Assembly (NCBI GenBank): GCA_946414025.1
Contig: CAMKMX010000001.1
Location: 1 to 64,000 of the forward strand
Source of the DNA: an uncultured Fibrobacter sp.
GTDB lineage: Bacteria; Fibrobacterota; Fibrobacteria; Fibrobacterales; Fibrobacteraceae
Reading direction: 5' to 3'
DNA length: 64,000 bases
The position numbers and the translations under genes were made by a program. Shown here one piece after another: positions 34,008 through 42,306 of the stretch. The stretch's first letter is position 1. Every line of letters begins with the position of its first letter. Below the pieces are notes generated by a model. That model searched no databases. It was not told the DNA's origin and worked only from the letters and a program-made list of their open reading frames with translations.

Positions 34008-34779
34008 CCTGCAGTTCGAGGCCCGCGCGCATCTCGCCGTAGGTGGACGTGCGCTTCATGTCCATCGCCTTCATAAAGCGGCAGTTGTTGTCAATATAAA
34101 TGCGGAACCCGGTCATGGTGGGCTCCACCTCGCCCTTTCCGCTGGCACGCACGTGATCCATCAGTTGCTCGCGCTTGTCGCTCAGTTCCGGCGGCACGAA
34201 CACGTCCGTCACAATATCCACATTCTCAATTTCGTAGTCACCGAACACGAAGGAGATGGTCACCAGGTTCTTGAGCCCGTTGAACTGTCCCGGAGTCTTG
34301 CACACCATATTGTGCTTCGCGTTCTTGACCTTCTTCTGCTTGGCAGCGGGCTTCTTGGAAGGCGTGTACTGCAGGGCAGAAAGCAGTTCCTCTTCCTTCA
34401 CCGCACCCACTAGCTGGTTTATAATCTTGCCATCGCGCACCATGAAGAACGTCGGGAACGCCCGAATCGGGAGCGTGGCCTTGATCTTGTCGATGCCCGG
34501 CTCGTCGATGCCCACCGTCGCAATCTTGATGTCGGGATAGTTCTTCGCGATGCCGATGAGCGTCGGGATCATGATGAGGCACGGCGGGCAACTCGTGGAA
34601 GTGATATCCAGGATGACCGGCTTCTTGGAATGCAGAACCTCACTCTCGAAGTTAGCGTCGTTCACCTTGACAATCTTGATGTCCTCGGCCGGAGCCGCCT
34701 TTGGGGCTGCGAATGCGTAAGATGCGCCGCCTGCCACGAGGAGCAGGGCGCAAAGCAAAAAAGCGAAATGTCTTTTCAT
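33991..34779 (-). CDS. Periplasmic thioredoxin-fold protein with extra C-terminal domain
   Basis: 262 residues from the ATG at 34779 (AAGGT upstream, clean signal peptide to about residue 25); a longer frame to 34845 has no ribosome binding site. Residues about 40-150 are a thioredoxin domain with SCPPC and the cis-Pro segment FPTFF. After a Lys-rich linker (about 153-170), a roughly 95-residue domain with three cysteines (MVCKTPG, NNCRFM, GFTCQ) is unfamiliar. Likely a periplasmic disulfide oxidoreductase. Upstream lie a 23-bp palindrome and five phased TTAACC repeats. Confidence 0.8.
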   Translation of the reverse strand: MKRHFAFLLCALLLVAGGASYAFAAPKAAPAEDIKIVKVNDANFESEVLHSKKPVILDITSTSCPPCLIMIPTLIGIAKNYPDIKIATVGIDEPGIDKIKATLPIRAFPTFFMVRDGKIINQLVGAVKEEELLSALQYTPSKKPAAKQKKVKNAKHNMVCKTPGQFNGLKNLVTISFVFGDYEIENVDIVTDVFVPPELSDKREQLMDHVRASGKGEVEPTMTGFRIYIDNNCRFMKAMDMKRTSTYGEMRAGLELQGFTCQ

Positions 34780-34853
34780 GATGTTACCTTCAACACCGAA
34801 AAGATACAACTTTTCGCGACGGGCGGTTGTTATAGGATTTTCCAATAGCCTAT

Positions 34854-34876
34854 TTACTCAGCAACTTGTTGAGTAA
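34854..34876. promoter_or_regulatory. 23-bp palindrome upstream of the thioredoxin-fold gene
   Basis: TTACTCAGCAACTTGTTGAG followed by TAA: arms TTACTCA and TGAGTAA with a CAA-n-TTG core. About 75-97 bp before the start codon; a plausible operator. Confidence 0.5.
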
Positions 34877-34890
34877 TTGAAAAATTTTCA

Positions 34891-34943
34891 TTAACCTTTA
34901 CATTAACCCTATTGTTAACCTTTCGTTAACCTTATTGTTAACC
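34891..34943. repeat. Five phased TTAACC repeats
   Basis: TTAACC starts at 34891, 34903, 34915, 34926 and 34938, spaced 12, 12, 11 and 12 bp, mostly within CATTAACC or GTTAACC. On the minus strand they are GGTTAA sites upstream of the thioredoxin-fold gene and beyond the stop codon of the nitroreductase gene. Confidence 0.6.
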
Positions 34944-34951
34944 TGCTTCAA

Positions 34952-35584
34952 CTATTTCGCGTAGCCGACGGGGTTGTTCAGCAAGGGTACCTGCGAGTCC
35001 GAAAGCTTGAGAAGCTTCTTGATGGCGGGAACATCCATCGTCATGCGCGGGCGGGTCACCAGGCCCATGCCGGAACAGAACAAATTAATATTCTCGCTCA
35101 CGATTCCCGCGTCGGTTCCCATCGTCACCTTCGCGCGGGCATCGCTGCTGCCGAACTTGGTCTCGTCCGCAACGATGAGGATGCTGACCGGGGCCGCCTT
35201 CGCCCAATCCTGACGGTCGGCAACGAGCCCCCTGTGGTCACCCTTCGCCACCTGCTTCAGGGCGTTTTCCTTGTTCAGGTATTCCGAGACGCCCTTGCTC
35301 GTGAACACGAACACGCGAATTTCCTGGAAGTTGCGGGCAGTTGGCGACGTGAGCTTGCCATCGGCAGGGCGGTTCACGCCGATAGCCGCAAAAAGCAAAT
35401 TCGAAAGATCCTGGTCAGAGAGCATCTTGTCGCTGAACTCCGTGCCGGAAGCCCTTTCCCAGAGCGCCTCCATGACAGGCTTGCCGCCGGTCTTTGCCGG
35501 AGCGGGGAGTTTTTGGAGCTGCGCCATGGCAAGCGTACTGCAGATGAGCGTTGCCATAAGCGTGAGTGCAAAACGGTTTTTCAT
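34952..35584 (-). CDS. Exported nitroreductase-like (SagB-type) protein
   Basis: 210 residues from the ATG at 35584 (AAGGAG upstream; the longer frame to 35656 adds a non-signal extension). Signal peptide MKNRFALTLMATLICSTLAM. The rest matches the nitroreductase/SagB fold: SDQDLSNLLFAAIGVNRP, SPTARNFQEIRVFVF and GTDAGIVSENINLFCSGMG, FMN-site segments of such flavoproteins. Export of an FMN protein implies a periplasmic oxidoreductase. It is followed by the thioredoxin-fold gene, perhaps one redox unit, though an array of repeats separates them. Confidence 0.8.
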   Translation of the reverse strand: MKNRFALTLMATLICSTLAMAQLQKLPAPAKTGGKPVMEALWERASGTEFSDKMLSDQDLSNLLFAAIGVNRPADGKLTSPTARNFQEIRVFVFTSKGVSEYLNKENALKQVAKGDHRGLVADRQDWAKAAPVSILIVADETKFGSSDARAKVTMGTDAGIVSENINLFCSGMGLVTRPRMTMDVPAIKKLLKLSDSQVPLLNNPVGYAK

Positions 35585-35725
35585 GGGGTACTCCTTGAGG
35601 AACAGTCGGGTATTAATGTACTTAATATTAGGAAAAATGGAAAAAAAGTAAGGCAAAACAGCGGCAAATTCACTTGGTTTACAAAATTATGAAAATAATA
35701 TATATTTGTAAACAACGGAGGCGCT

Positions 35726-36781
35726 ATGGCAAATCTTTCCATTTTCTCTGCTAGGCTTAAAAACGCCCGAATCATGAAAGGGCTCTCAATGGACGAACTT
35801 TGTACGGCCATGGGAAATGTCGTCTCAAAGATGGCGATTTCAAAGTACGAAAGCGGCCAGCTGGCACCGAACAGCAGAGTCATCATCGCACTATCCAAGG
35901 CGCTGGGCCTGCCCATTGACTACTTTTTCAGGCCCTTTACGGTGCAGGTAGATTCCGTGAGGTTCCGCAAGAAAAGCACGCTCCCGCAGAAAAAGGAAAA
36001 CAGCCTCCGCGAAACCATCGCCGACCTGATGGAACGTTACATCAACATCGAGGAAATCTGCAGCAGCTCTGCCGCGAAACACCTTATCCCTCAAATCAAG
36101 GCCAACTCCGCCGAAGAAGTCAAAATGGCCGCAGCGATTGTCCGTAAAGAATGGCGGCTCGGTCTCGCTGGCATCGTGAACGTAATCGACCTGCTCGAAA
36201 ATCGCGGCATAAAGGTTATTGAGATTGACGCCCCGGAATCCTTCGACGGTATGAGCAGCCTAGTCAACGAAAAATTCCATGTTGTCATTCTGAACAAGGC
36301 TTTTTCCGTCGAACGGAAACGCTTTACCGCGCTTCACGAACTCGGACACCTCGTGCTTCGCTTCCCCAAGTCCATCGACAAAAAACAAGAAGAGTCTTTC
36401 TGCCACCTGTTCGCAAGTGAAATGCTTGTCCCGGAACCCGAACTCAAACGGATTCTCGGCAAGGCCCGCAGGGACATCTCGTACCAGGAACTGAGAGCCA
36501 TCCAGCTCGGTTACGGAATCTCTTGCGACGCAATCATGTACAAGGCGAAGGAATGCGGCATTATTTCGGAACAGCGCTACCGAACCTTCTGCATCCAGAA
36601 AAACAAGGCGACGAAATTCAAGGCCCTCATCGAAACGTCGCTATACCACGACGAAGAATCCACCAGGTTCGTAAGCCTGGTCTATAAGGCGCTGAGCAAG
36701 GAACTCATTACCATATCCAAGGCGGCAAGCCTGCTGCACCAGGACATCGAACAAGTCCGTAGGGATCTCGCACTGGTATGA
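35726..36781 (+). CDS. Xre-family regulator fused to ImmA/IrrE metalloprotease domain (antitoxin)
   Basis: 351 residues. An N-terminal Xre helix-turn-helix (about 5-65, SMDELCTAMGNVVSKMAIS) is followed by an ImmA/IrrE (COG2856, M78) domain with the zinc site HELGHLVLRF near residue 205 and a distal Glu in SFCHLFASEMLVPE. The frame overlaps the PIN gene by 4 bp (ATGA). Such Xre-COG2856 proteins next to PIN proteins were predicted as toxin-antitoxin modules by comparative genomics; here it should be the antitoxin and autorepressor. First gene of the defence island. Confidence 0.9.
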   Translation: MANLSIFSARLKNARIMKGLSMDELCTAMGNVVSKMAISKYESGQLAPNSRVIIALSKALGLPIDYFFRPFTVQVDSVRFRKKSTLPQKKENSLRETIADLMERYINIEEICSSSAAKHLIPQIKANSAEEVKMAAAIVRKEWRLGLAGIVNVIDLLENRGIKVIEIDAPESFDGMSSLVNEKFHVVILNKAFSVERKRFTALHELGHLVLRFPKSIDKKQEESFCHLFASEMLVPEPELKRILGKARRDISYQELRAIQLGYGISCDAIMYKAKECGIISEQRYRTFCIQKNKATKFKALIETSLYHDEESTRFVSLVYKALSKELITISKAASLLHQDIEQVRRDLALV

Positions 36782-37299
36782 TTGAAGAACGGATTGTCAT
36801 CAGTGACGCGAACGTCATATTTGACTTACTTTCAGTCCAATTGCTGGAAGTGTTCTTTGCCCTACCCTGCGAAATTTGCACGACTGATTTGGTAATTAGC
36901 GAAATTGAGAGACCAGAACAACAACAGATAATTCAGAAGTTTATTAAATTGAAAAAATTGGGTGTCGCGACATTTGATTTTGACGAATTTAGCGAAATTT
37001 TGCTTCTGCAATCTAACAGCAAAAACAACACATCTATTGCGGATTGCTCCGTTTGGTATTATGCCAAAAAGGTTGATGGACGGCTTTTGACGGGCGACGG
37101 CAAACTTCGTGCTGCTGCAGAAAAAGACAACGTGAAGGTTTCTGGCGTTCTCTACCTGTTTGACAATTTCGTTGAATATGGATTGTTGTCGGCTTCGGAA
37201 GCAGCAGAAAATCTTGAAGCCTTGATGAACTTGAATATGCGATTGCCTAAAGCAGAATGCGAAACGCGGATTGCAAAATGGAGAAAAGAACGCTTATGA
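36778..37299 (+). CDS. PIN-domain-like ribonuclease (toxin)
   Basis: 173 residues. The PIN acidic residues are visible: SDANVIFDLL (first Asp), DLVISEIE (Glu), ADCSVWYYAKK and LLTGDGKLR (C-terminal Asp pair). Expected to cleave RNA when released from its antitoxin. Translation is coupled to the Xre-ImmA gene by an ATGA overlap, and to the next small gene by another ATGA at 37296. Confidence 0.85.
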   Translation: MIEERIVISDANVIFDLLSVQLLEVFFALPCEICTTDLVISEIERPEQQQIIQKFIKLKKLGVATFDFDEFSEILLLQSNSKNNTSIADCSVWYYAKKVDGRLLTGDGKLRAAAEKDNVKVSGVLYLFDNFVEYGLLSASEAAENLEALMNLNMRLPKAECETRIAKWRKERL

Positions 37300-37481
37300 C
37301 CCAAAAACTCTGGAACAAATGCAAAAAGTGTGGCTGCGACAAGCCCGAAGACACCGAAAAACTTTGCGAGCAGTGCAAGGCAAAGCGGCGACAATTCTGG
37401 AGCGACCTCAAGAAAGTCGGCGGCGTAGCCGCTGGCGCGTTGCTGATGGTCTTCGCCGGCGGGAAGATGAGGAAGAAATAG
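37296..37481 (+). CDS. Small zinc-ribbon membrane protein, third gene of the TA operon
   Basis: 61 residues starting at the ATG that overlaps the PIN stop codon (ATGA); an in-frame ATG at 37278 lies inside the PIN gene. CKKCGCDKPE and CEQCKAKR form a CxxC...CxxC zinc-ribbon knuckle, followed by FWSDLKKVGG and a single hydrophobic helix AAGALLMVFAG with a basic tail. The tight coupling suggests it works with the PIN/Xre pair. I know of no described third component of this kind. Confidence 0.6.
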   Translation: MTQKLWNKCKKCGCDKPEDTEKLCEQCKAKRRQFWSDLKKVGGVAAGALLMVFAGGKMRKK

Positions 37482-37510
37482 AGAAAAGTCCAAATTATTC
37501 CGTGTTTTCT

Positions 37511-37523
37511 ATACATTTTGTAT
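37511..37523. repeat. ATACATTTTGTAT site, copy 1
   Basis: 13-nt inverted repeat (ATACA-ttt-TGTAT). The same 13-mer occurs at 37630-37642. Both lie in the AT-rich gap before the AAA ATPase gene; possible operators. Confidence 0.45.
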
Positions 37524-37629
37524 TGATTTTTTGATAAATTTCACAAATTTACGGCAGTAAACGAATGACGACACCCCTATCTGGAACCCCAATCAGGCTG
37601 TCAAAAACTAAAAATATTCTTTAATTTTA

Positions 37630-37642
37630 ATACATTTTGTAT
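37630..37642. repeat. ATACATTTTGTAT site, copy 2
   Basis: Identical 13-mer, about 80 bp before the AAA ATPase start and about 40 bp before a TATATT box at 37684-37689. Confidence 0.45.
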
Positions 37643-37724
37643 AGTTTTTCAATAATTTTTTAATAAAAATCATCTTTTTCTTGTATATTTTGCTATTTTT
37701 GTACAGAAAGCAAGGAAGAACGCC

Positions 37725-39071
37725 ATGTCTATCATACAGATACAGTCTATCACACTGAATAACTTCAAAAACGTGGTCCACGGTTCTATCGAGTTCAAGA
37801 ACCACGTTTTGGGTGTATATGGTCAAAATGGTTCCGGCAAAACGGCAATTATAAACGCTCTTGAATTTTTGCAGTGCCTTGCCAGAGGGGACTCCCTAAA
37901 TCCGATTGCGGCTCACTATATCTTGCGAGGGCAAAAGTCTTCCGAATGCACTTTTTTGTTCAATGTTTTTGAAAATAATGAAATAGTCAAAACACTGAAC
38001 TACACCTTTTCCGTAGAATTGAATCAAGAAAGCAGCTTGCAGGTTGTTGCCGAGCAGCTAGTTGAAAAGGTTCCTGAAAAAAAACAAACGACACTTGTCA
38101 AGTACGAAAAAAACAATGAGTCGCAGTGGCTAACTCCGGCAGCCGACTGGAAAACGATTATCTCCAATAAAGATTATGCCATCAAGCTCGGCGTTCTTCG
38201 TGAAATTGCCGGCAAGGAAAGGCGCTCTTTTATTTTCTCGAATGACTTTTCGAAAATTGTCCGCGAGTCACAGCTTATCGATGTCGAAAGAATCAATACC
38301 ATTGAGCAACTGAAACATTTTGCTAACGAGAATCTCTTTGTCATTAGGAACAATGGCAACGGTCCATTTAACCTTGATTTTTCGCTCCCATTCAATTTCA
38401 AGCACAAGGAAAAAGAAAATCTCTCGTACGGAACAATCCAAATATCGCTAACCAGCCCAATGGTTTATAACAAACCGATATTTGACATCATCAACAATAC
38501 CTTCACTGAGTTGAATATCGTTCTTCAAGAAATTGTCCCCGGATTGAAGGTTGTTGTGCAAAACGAAGGGCCGCAGCAAACTCCCGACGGAAAAGAAGGC
38601 GTCCGTTTCGAACTGCTTTCCCAAAGGGACGACAATCCCGCCATCCCGCTCTTGTTTGAATCCGAGGGCATCAAGAAGATTATCTCCATCCTGAGCCTGC
38701 TCATCTCGGTTTATAACAATCCCTCGACATTCCTTGCCGTTGACGAACTGGATGCTGGCGTTTTCGAATTCCTGCTGGGAGAAATTCTCGAGATTATCGA
38801 GGAGAAGGCGAATGGCAAGTTGCTGTTCACATCGCACAACCTGCGCCCCCTGGAAATGATCAAGAAGGAATCCCTGATTTTCACGACGACGAACCCCGAG
38901 AATCGCTACACGCGGCTTTCCGGATTGCAGACGAACAACAATCCGCGCAGCGTTTACTTGAGAAGCATCAGCCTCGGCGGACAGAAGGACCCCATTTACC
39001 AAGAAACCAACCATTTCAAGATTGCCAGAGCATTCAGAAAGGCGGGAAAAATCGTCAATGGGAAAAACTAA
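37725..39071 (+). CDS. AAA family ATPase (OLD/AbiL-type)
   Basis: 448 residues of the ABC-like AAA_15/AAA_21 group: Walker A YGQNGSGKTAI (about 36-46), a variable middle, then LFESEGIKKIISILSLL (signature-like) and FLAVDELDAGVFE (Walker B). AAGGAAG precedes the ATG. It overlaps the next, TOPRIM-like gene by 14 bp. ATPase-TOPRIM pairs of this layout include AbiL and RloA/RloB-type phage-exclusion systems; assignment to one of them is inference. Confidence 0.85.
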   Translation: MSIIQIQSITLNNFKNVVHGSIEFKNHVLGVYGQNGSGKTAIINALEFLQCLARGDSLNPIAAHYILRGQKSSECTFLFNVFENNEIVKTLNYTFSVELNQESSLQVVAEQLVEKVPEKKQTTLVKYEKNNESQWLTPAADWKTIISNKDYAIKLGVLREIAGKERRSFIFSNDFSKIVRESQLIDVERINTIEQLKHFANENLFVIRNNGNGPFNLDFSLPFNFKHKEKENLSYGTIQISLTSPMVYNKPIFDIINNTFTELNIVLQEIVPGLKVVVQNEGPQQTPDGKEGVRFELLSQRDDNPAIPLLFESEGIKKIISILSLLISVYNNPSTFLAVDELDAGVFEFLLGEILEIIEEKANGKLLFTSHNLRPLEMIKKESLIFTTTNPENRYTRLSGLQTNNNPRSVYLRSISLGGQKDPIYQETNHFKIARAFRKAGKIVNGKN

Positions 39072-39741
39072 GAAAGTCATCTTGTTCATTGTCGAAGGAA
39101 TTACCGACAAGACCGCCTTGGGCTCCGTCCTTGACGCCATTCTCAGCAATGAAAAGATTCACTTCGCCATCACCGAAGGCGATATCACGACAAAGGACGA
39201 TGTCAACGCGTCCAATGTGATTCGCCGTATCAACGAAATCGTGAAGTTTACACAAGAAAGGTATCATTTCAAAGCATCCGACTTGTTGGAAATTGTTCAC
39301 TTGATTGATACCGATGGCGCATTTATTCCCGATACAGCCGTCATCAATAACGCCGAAGCAATGCATATACAATACACATTGCAAAACATACAAACCGACG
39401 ATATTGAGAAAATTGTAGAACGCAACCAGAAGAAACTCGGGCTTGTAAAACTTCTCAGAAGCAAGACGGAAATCAACAAGAAACCGTACAAGATGTTCTA
39501 TTTCTCGCGAAACCAAGAACATGTTTTGCATAACGAAGCCAGGGAATTAACCACTAGCGAAAAGAATACGTTGGCCGACCAATTCGATGACCTGTATGGC
39601 GATGCACCCGAAGCATTTCTAGAGTTTATTAAATCTAAGGATTTCGCTGTGCCGGGCGATTACGCCGCAACATGGAATTTCATTGAAAGCGGATTACATT
39701 CCCTGGAAAGGTGGAGCAATTTCCATTTGTATTTTGGATAA
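39058..39741 (+). CDS. TOPRIM-like (RloB/AbiLii-type) protein, partner of the AAA ATPase
   Basis: 227 residues from the ATG at 39058, inside the end of the ATPase gene. ILFIVEGITDKTAL (Glu of a TOPRIM motif) and VHLIDTDGAFI (Asp-x-Asp) give the TOPRIM pattern expected for metal-dependent nucleic acid cleavage; YFSRNQEHVLH is a further conserved-looking segment. The overlap implies a stoichiometric partner. An OLD-type nuclease split into two chains is a fair description. Confidence 0.7.
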   Translation: MGKTKKVILFIVEGITDKTALGSVLDAILSNEKIHFAITEGDITTKDDVNASNVIRRINEIVKFTQERYHFKASDLLEIVHLIDTDGAFIPDTAVINNAEAMHIQYTLQNIQTDDIEKIVERNQKKLGLVKLLRSKTEINKKPYKMFYFSRNQEHVLHNEARELTTSEKNTLADQFDDLYGDAPEAFLEFIKSKDFAVPGDYAATWNFIESGLHSLERWSNFHLYFG

Positions 39742-39863
39742 TTGCTTAGAACAAGCAGAAAATTAAGAGGAAGAAGAAGGGGTGATTAAAAGATTGTCTA
39801 ATTCATCCTTAAAAAGCATATTTTTTAGATTTATCACAAAAAATTTTCAAAAAAAACATCACC

Positions 39864-40322
39864 ATGAATAAATCTGAACAAATAAAAAAAGCAATCACAA
39901 ATTATCTCAATTCTATAAAGGAATTAAAACGATTGGGAATAATTAAAACAAATCCATCTTTAGGCGAGGTAGGCGAATTTCTTTGTCTGCTCGTTTATCC
40001 AGGTTTAGAATTAGCAGAATCGCCTACAAATCCATGTTACGATGCATTATTTAATGGGAAAAAAATCCAAATCAAATTTACCGATTCATCTTTAGCAGGC
40101 AACTTTAATGTAGGTGACCCCAATAATTATGATGAATTAATCTTTATTACAGGCCCCAACAGTTGCCATCGGAATCCTTCAGAACCTGACGAAAGAAAAA
40201 AGCTATATCTTTTTTATAGGTATTCAAGCGCAGAAGTAATAGATAAGTTTAAAAGCGGATCCAATTACTCTATATCCAAAACAAAACATTTCAAACTAGC
40301 TGAAAGGGTTTGGGCCTTATAA
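39864..40322 (+). CDS. Small PDDEXK-like protein
   Basis: 152 residues, AT-rich gene. GEVGEFLCLLVYPGLEL, CYDALFNGKKIQIKFTD and YDELIFI follow the order of a PD-(D/E)XK fold, with Asp and Gln-x-Lys in the place of D...ExK; this resembles uncharacterised restriction-associated nuclease domains. No Shine-Dalgarno is visible and the stretch 39742-39863 shows no promoter I trust. Convergent with the DUF262/DUF1524 gene. Confidence 0.55.
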   Translation: MNKSEQIKKAITNYLNSIKELKRLGIIKTNPSLGEVGEFLCLLVYPGLELAESPTNPCYDALFNGKKIQIKFTDSSLAGNFNVGDPNNYDELIFITGPNSCHRNPSEPDERKKLYLFYRYSSAEVIDKFKSGSNYSISKTKHFKLAERVWAL

Positions 40323-40389
40323 CTCGTAGGGCATTTTAATGTTTTTAATGGATGGCAGATAAAGGCTTTGCTCTTTTGTGTTGAAACTT

Positions 40390-42306
40390 TCAGTTAATAT
40401 GTAAAATTTCTTCTCTTTTACTGATTAACGAAAGAACATCATTATAATGCTGTTTGATTTTAGCTTCGGTCCAAGTATACGTATCTTCCGCGTCTTTCGA
40501 CATATCATACATAACTTGGCGCTTTATTCCCAAATTTCCGCTACCGAATGTCTGCACTTTTTCTTTGACATCTCGGTCACTCAATCTTGAATTAGACCCC
40601 TTACTTATTAAACATAAATTGCCAAGACAGTCAATGAAATTTTCCCTATTTTCAACACCATTTCGTTCAGCCCATTCACGGGCCATATGGTGTTCAACGG
40701 AGTTCCAATACTTAAAATCGAAATCTTTGATTTTATCATTCCTGTCATTTTTATTTTTACGTTCTAAATTCATCCAATAGAGATAGTCTATAAAATTGAA
40801 TATAAAATGAGGCGTATTTGTTCCCAAGGAGTATGAATTCTCTCTAGTTATTGAATCCTCGATAGACAATGGGGCATACTCTATTTTTCTTTCTTCATAA
40901 TACTGAAGTATAAGTTCATTTAATTTGCTTAAATAATCTTTTCCTCCAATATCAACAGAAGGATATTTTTCAACAAACCATTTCAAAACATCTTGCAGCC
41001 AATTCTTATATATACGCGTTCTAAAAGTAACCTGGAGCATCGATAGCGCTTTTACAATTCGATTTTGATCAGCATCATCAAATGCATTAACATACTTCCA
41101 GTTTCTGCTTTTTTCATATTTTTTTGGTTTCTGAAGAGTCCACTTTATTTCATCCTCAACAGATTTATCGGTAATTGTTTTTACGATATATCTATCAAAA
41201 ACTAAACGGCAGAAGAATAATGTTTGAATAAAATCTTTTGGTTCAACCACTGATTTTATCTGATTATACACGGATAAAAGATCCTTTTCATTCAGCGGAA
41301 CATCCTTATCTTTACTATCAGAATCCTTTTTTAATGAATTATAATAATCATTATACTTTATTTTGATAACATGCATTAAAAAGTTTGGAAAATCAATAAT
41401 TGATTTATATTCGGAAACCTCTTCTTCGTCATCATTTTCATCATCTTTTTTATTTTCGAAAACACAACTATCCACTTTCTCTTGAATTATTTCATCAATG
41501 CTACGATATTTTTGATCTGATTCTTTTATCGTTTGATTCTGTGTACCAAAGGGAGGGACAAAGGTATCAAACAAATCTCCAAAGTATTTCTTTCTACCAT
41601 CAGCATTAAACAGGCGTTGAATAGGAACATTCATTTGCGAGCAGGCATCCCATAGCCGAGAGAATTCTGTTCGTTCTTCCAGATTACCTAATTTAGCAAC
41701 AAGGAATGATTTTAAAATCTCGTGTTTCTGTAACTGAACGCCTCGGTTATTCATTATTTCAAAATACGACGCAACATCAGTATCTTCTGGTATTTCCACA
41801 CGAATTAGTATGACATTATTGAAAAAATATTTTCCTAACTCATCTCGAACGCTATTAATGGAAACAGGCGAAAGACTATTAGGGTCTAAATTCGCTTCAT
41901 TAATATAGTCTATCGCATTTCTTAAATGTATTGTTTGTGGATAATCAATCCTATCTAAATCGCTATTTTTATAAAATTCTTTAAAAAATTCTTCAACTTC
42001 TGGGCGTGAATCATAAAACAAGCATGGAGTTTTGTTGATACCCAAAATTTTCGTAATCAAAGATAATGTTGTCAAGCGTTGCTGACCGTCGATTACCTCT
42101 AAATCACCATTTTGTCGCTTTAAAACAACAAGACTACCTATGAAATAATTCCCATTTGGATTATTTTTATATGCTTCGTAGACATCTTGCAACAACCTCT
42201 CAATTTCATCCTTTCGCCATGCATAATTACGCTGATACAAAGGAACTACATATTTGCTATTGTCAAAAATTTCTCTTAGCTTTTTCTCTAACTTCTCTGT
42301 GCCCAT
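40390..42306 (-). CDS. DUF262/DUF1524 protein (GmrSD-like)
   Basis: 638 residues, AT-rich. The N-terminal DUF262 (ParB-like) domain has VPLYQRNYAWRKDEIE and VIDGQQRLTTLSLI; the C-terminus has a DUF1524 HNH-type region, EHHMAREW and LGNLCLISKGSNSRLSD. Single-chain GmrSD enzymes are type IV restriction systems that cut modified DNA. The usual H-x-P of DUF1524 is replaced here by HHMA, so activity is uncertain. It starts at the TAATG overlap with another DUF262 gene, last in the restriction operon. Confidence 0.85.
   Translation of the reverse strand: MGTEKLEKKLREIFDNSKYVVPLYQRNYAWRKDEIERLLQDVYEAYKNNPNGNYFIGSLVVLKRQNGDLEVIDGQQRLTTLSLITKILGINKTPCLFYDSRPEVEEFFKEFYKNSDLDRIDYPQTIHLRNAIDYINEANLDPNSLSPVSINSVRDELGKYFFNNVILIRVEIPEDTDVASYFEIMNNRGVQLQKHEILKSFLVAKLGNLEERTEFSRLWDACSQMNVPIQRLFNADGRKKYFGDLFDTFVPPFGTQNQTIKESDQKYRSIDEIIQEKVDSCVFENKKDDENDDEEEVSEYKSIIDFPNFLMHVIKIKYNDYYNSLKKDSDSKDKDVPLNEKDLLSVYNQIKSVVEPKDFIQTLFFCRLVFDRYIVKTITDKSVEDEIKWTLQKPKKYEKSRNWKYVNAFDDADQNRIVKALSMLQVTFRTRIYKNWLQDVLKWFVEKYPSVDIGGKDYLSKLNELILQYYEERKIEYAPLSIEDSITRENSYSLGTNTPHFIFNFIDYLYWMNLERKNKNDRNDKIKDFDFKYWNSVEHHMAREWAERNGVENRENFIDCLGNLCLISKGSNSRLSDRDVKEKVQTFGSGNLGIKRQVMYDMSKDAEDTYTWTEAKIKQHYNDVLSLISKREEILHIN

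Noticed and set aside
37725-39741. Gabija or Septu assignment for the ATPase/TOPRIM pair
   Set aside because: Gabija has a fused ATPase-TOPRIM plus a UvrD-like helicase, and Septu pairs an ATPase with an HNH protein; neither layout fits.
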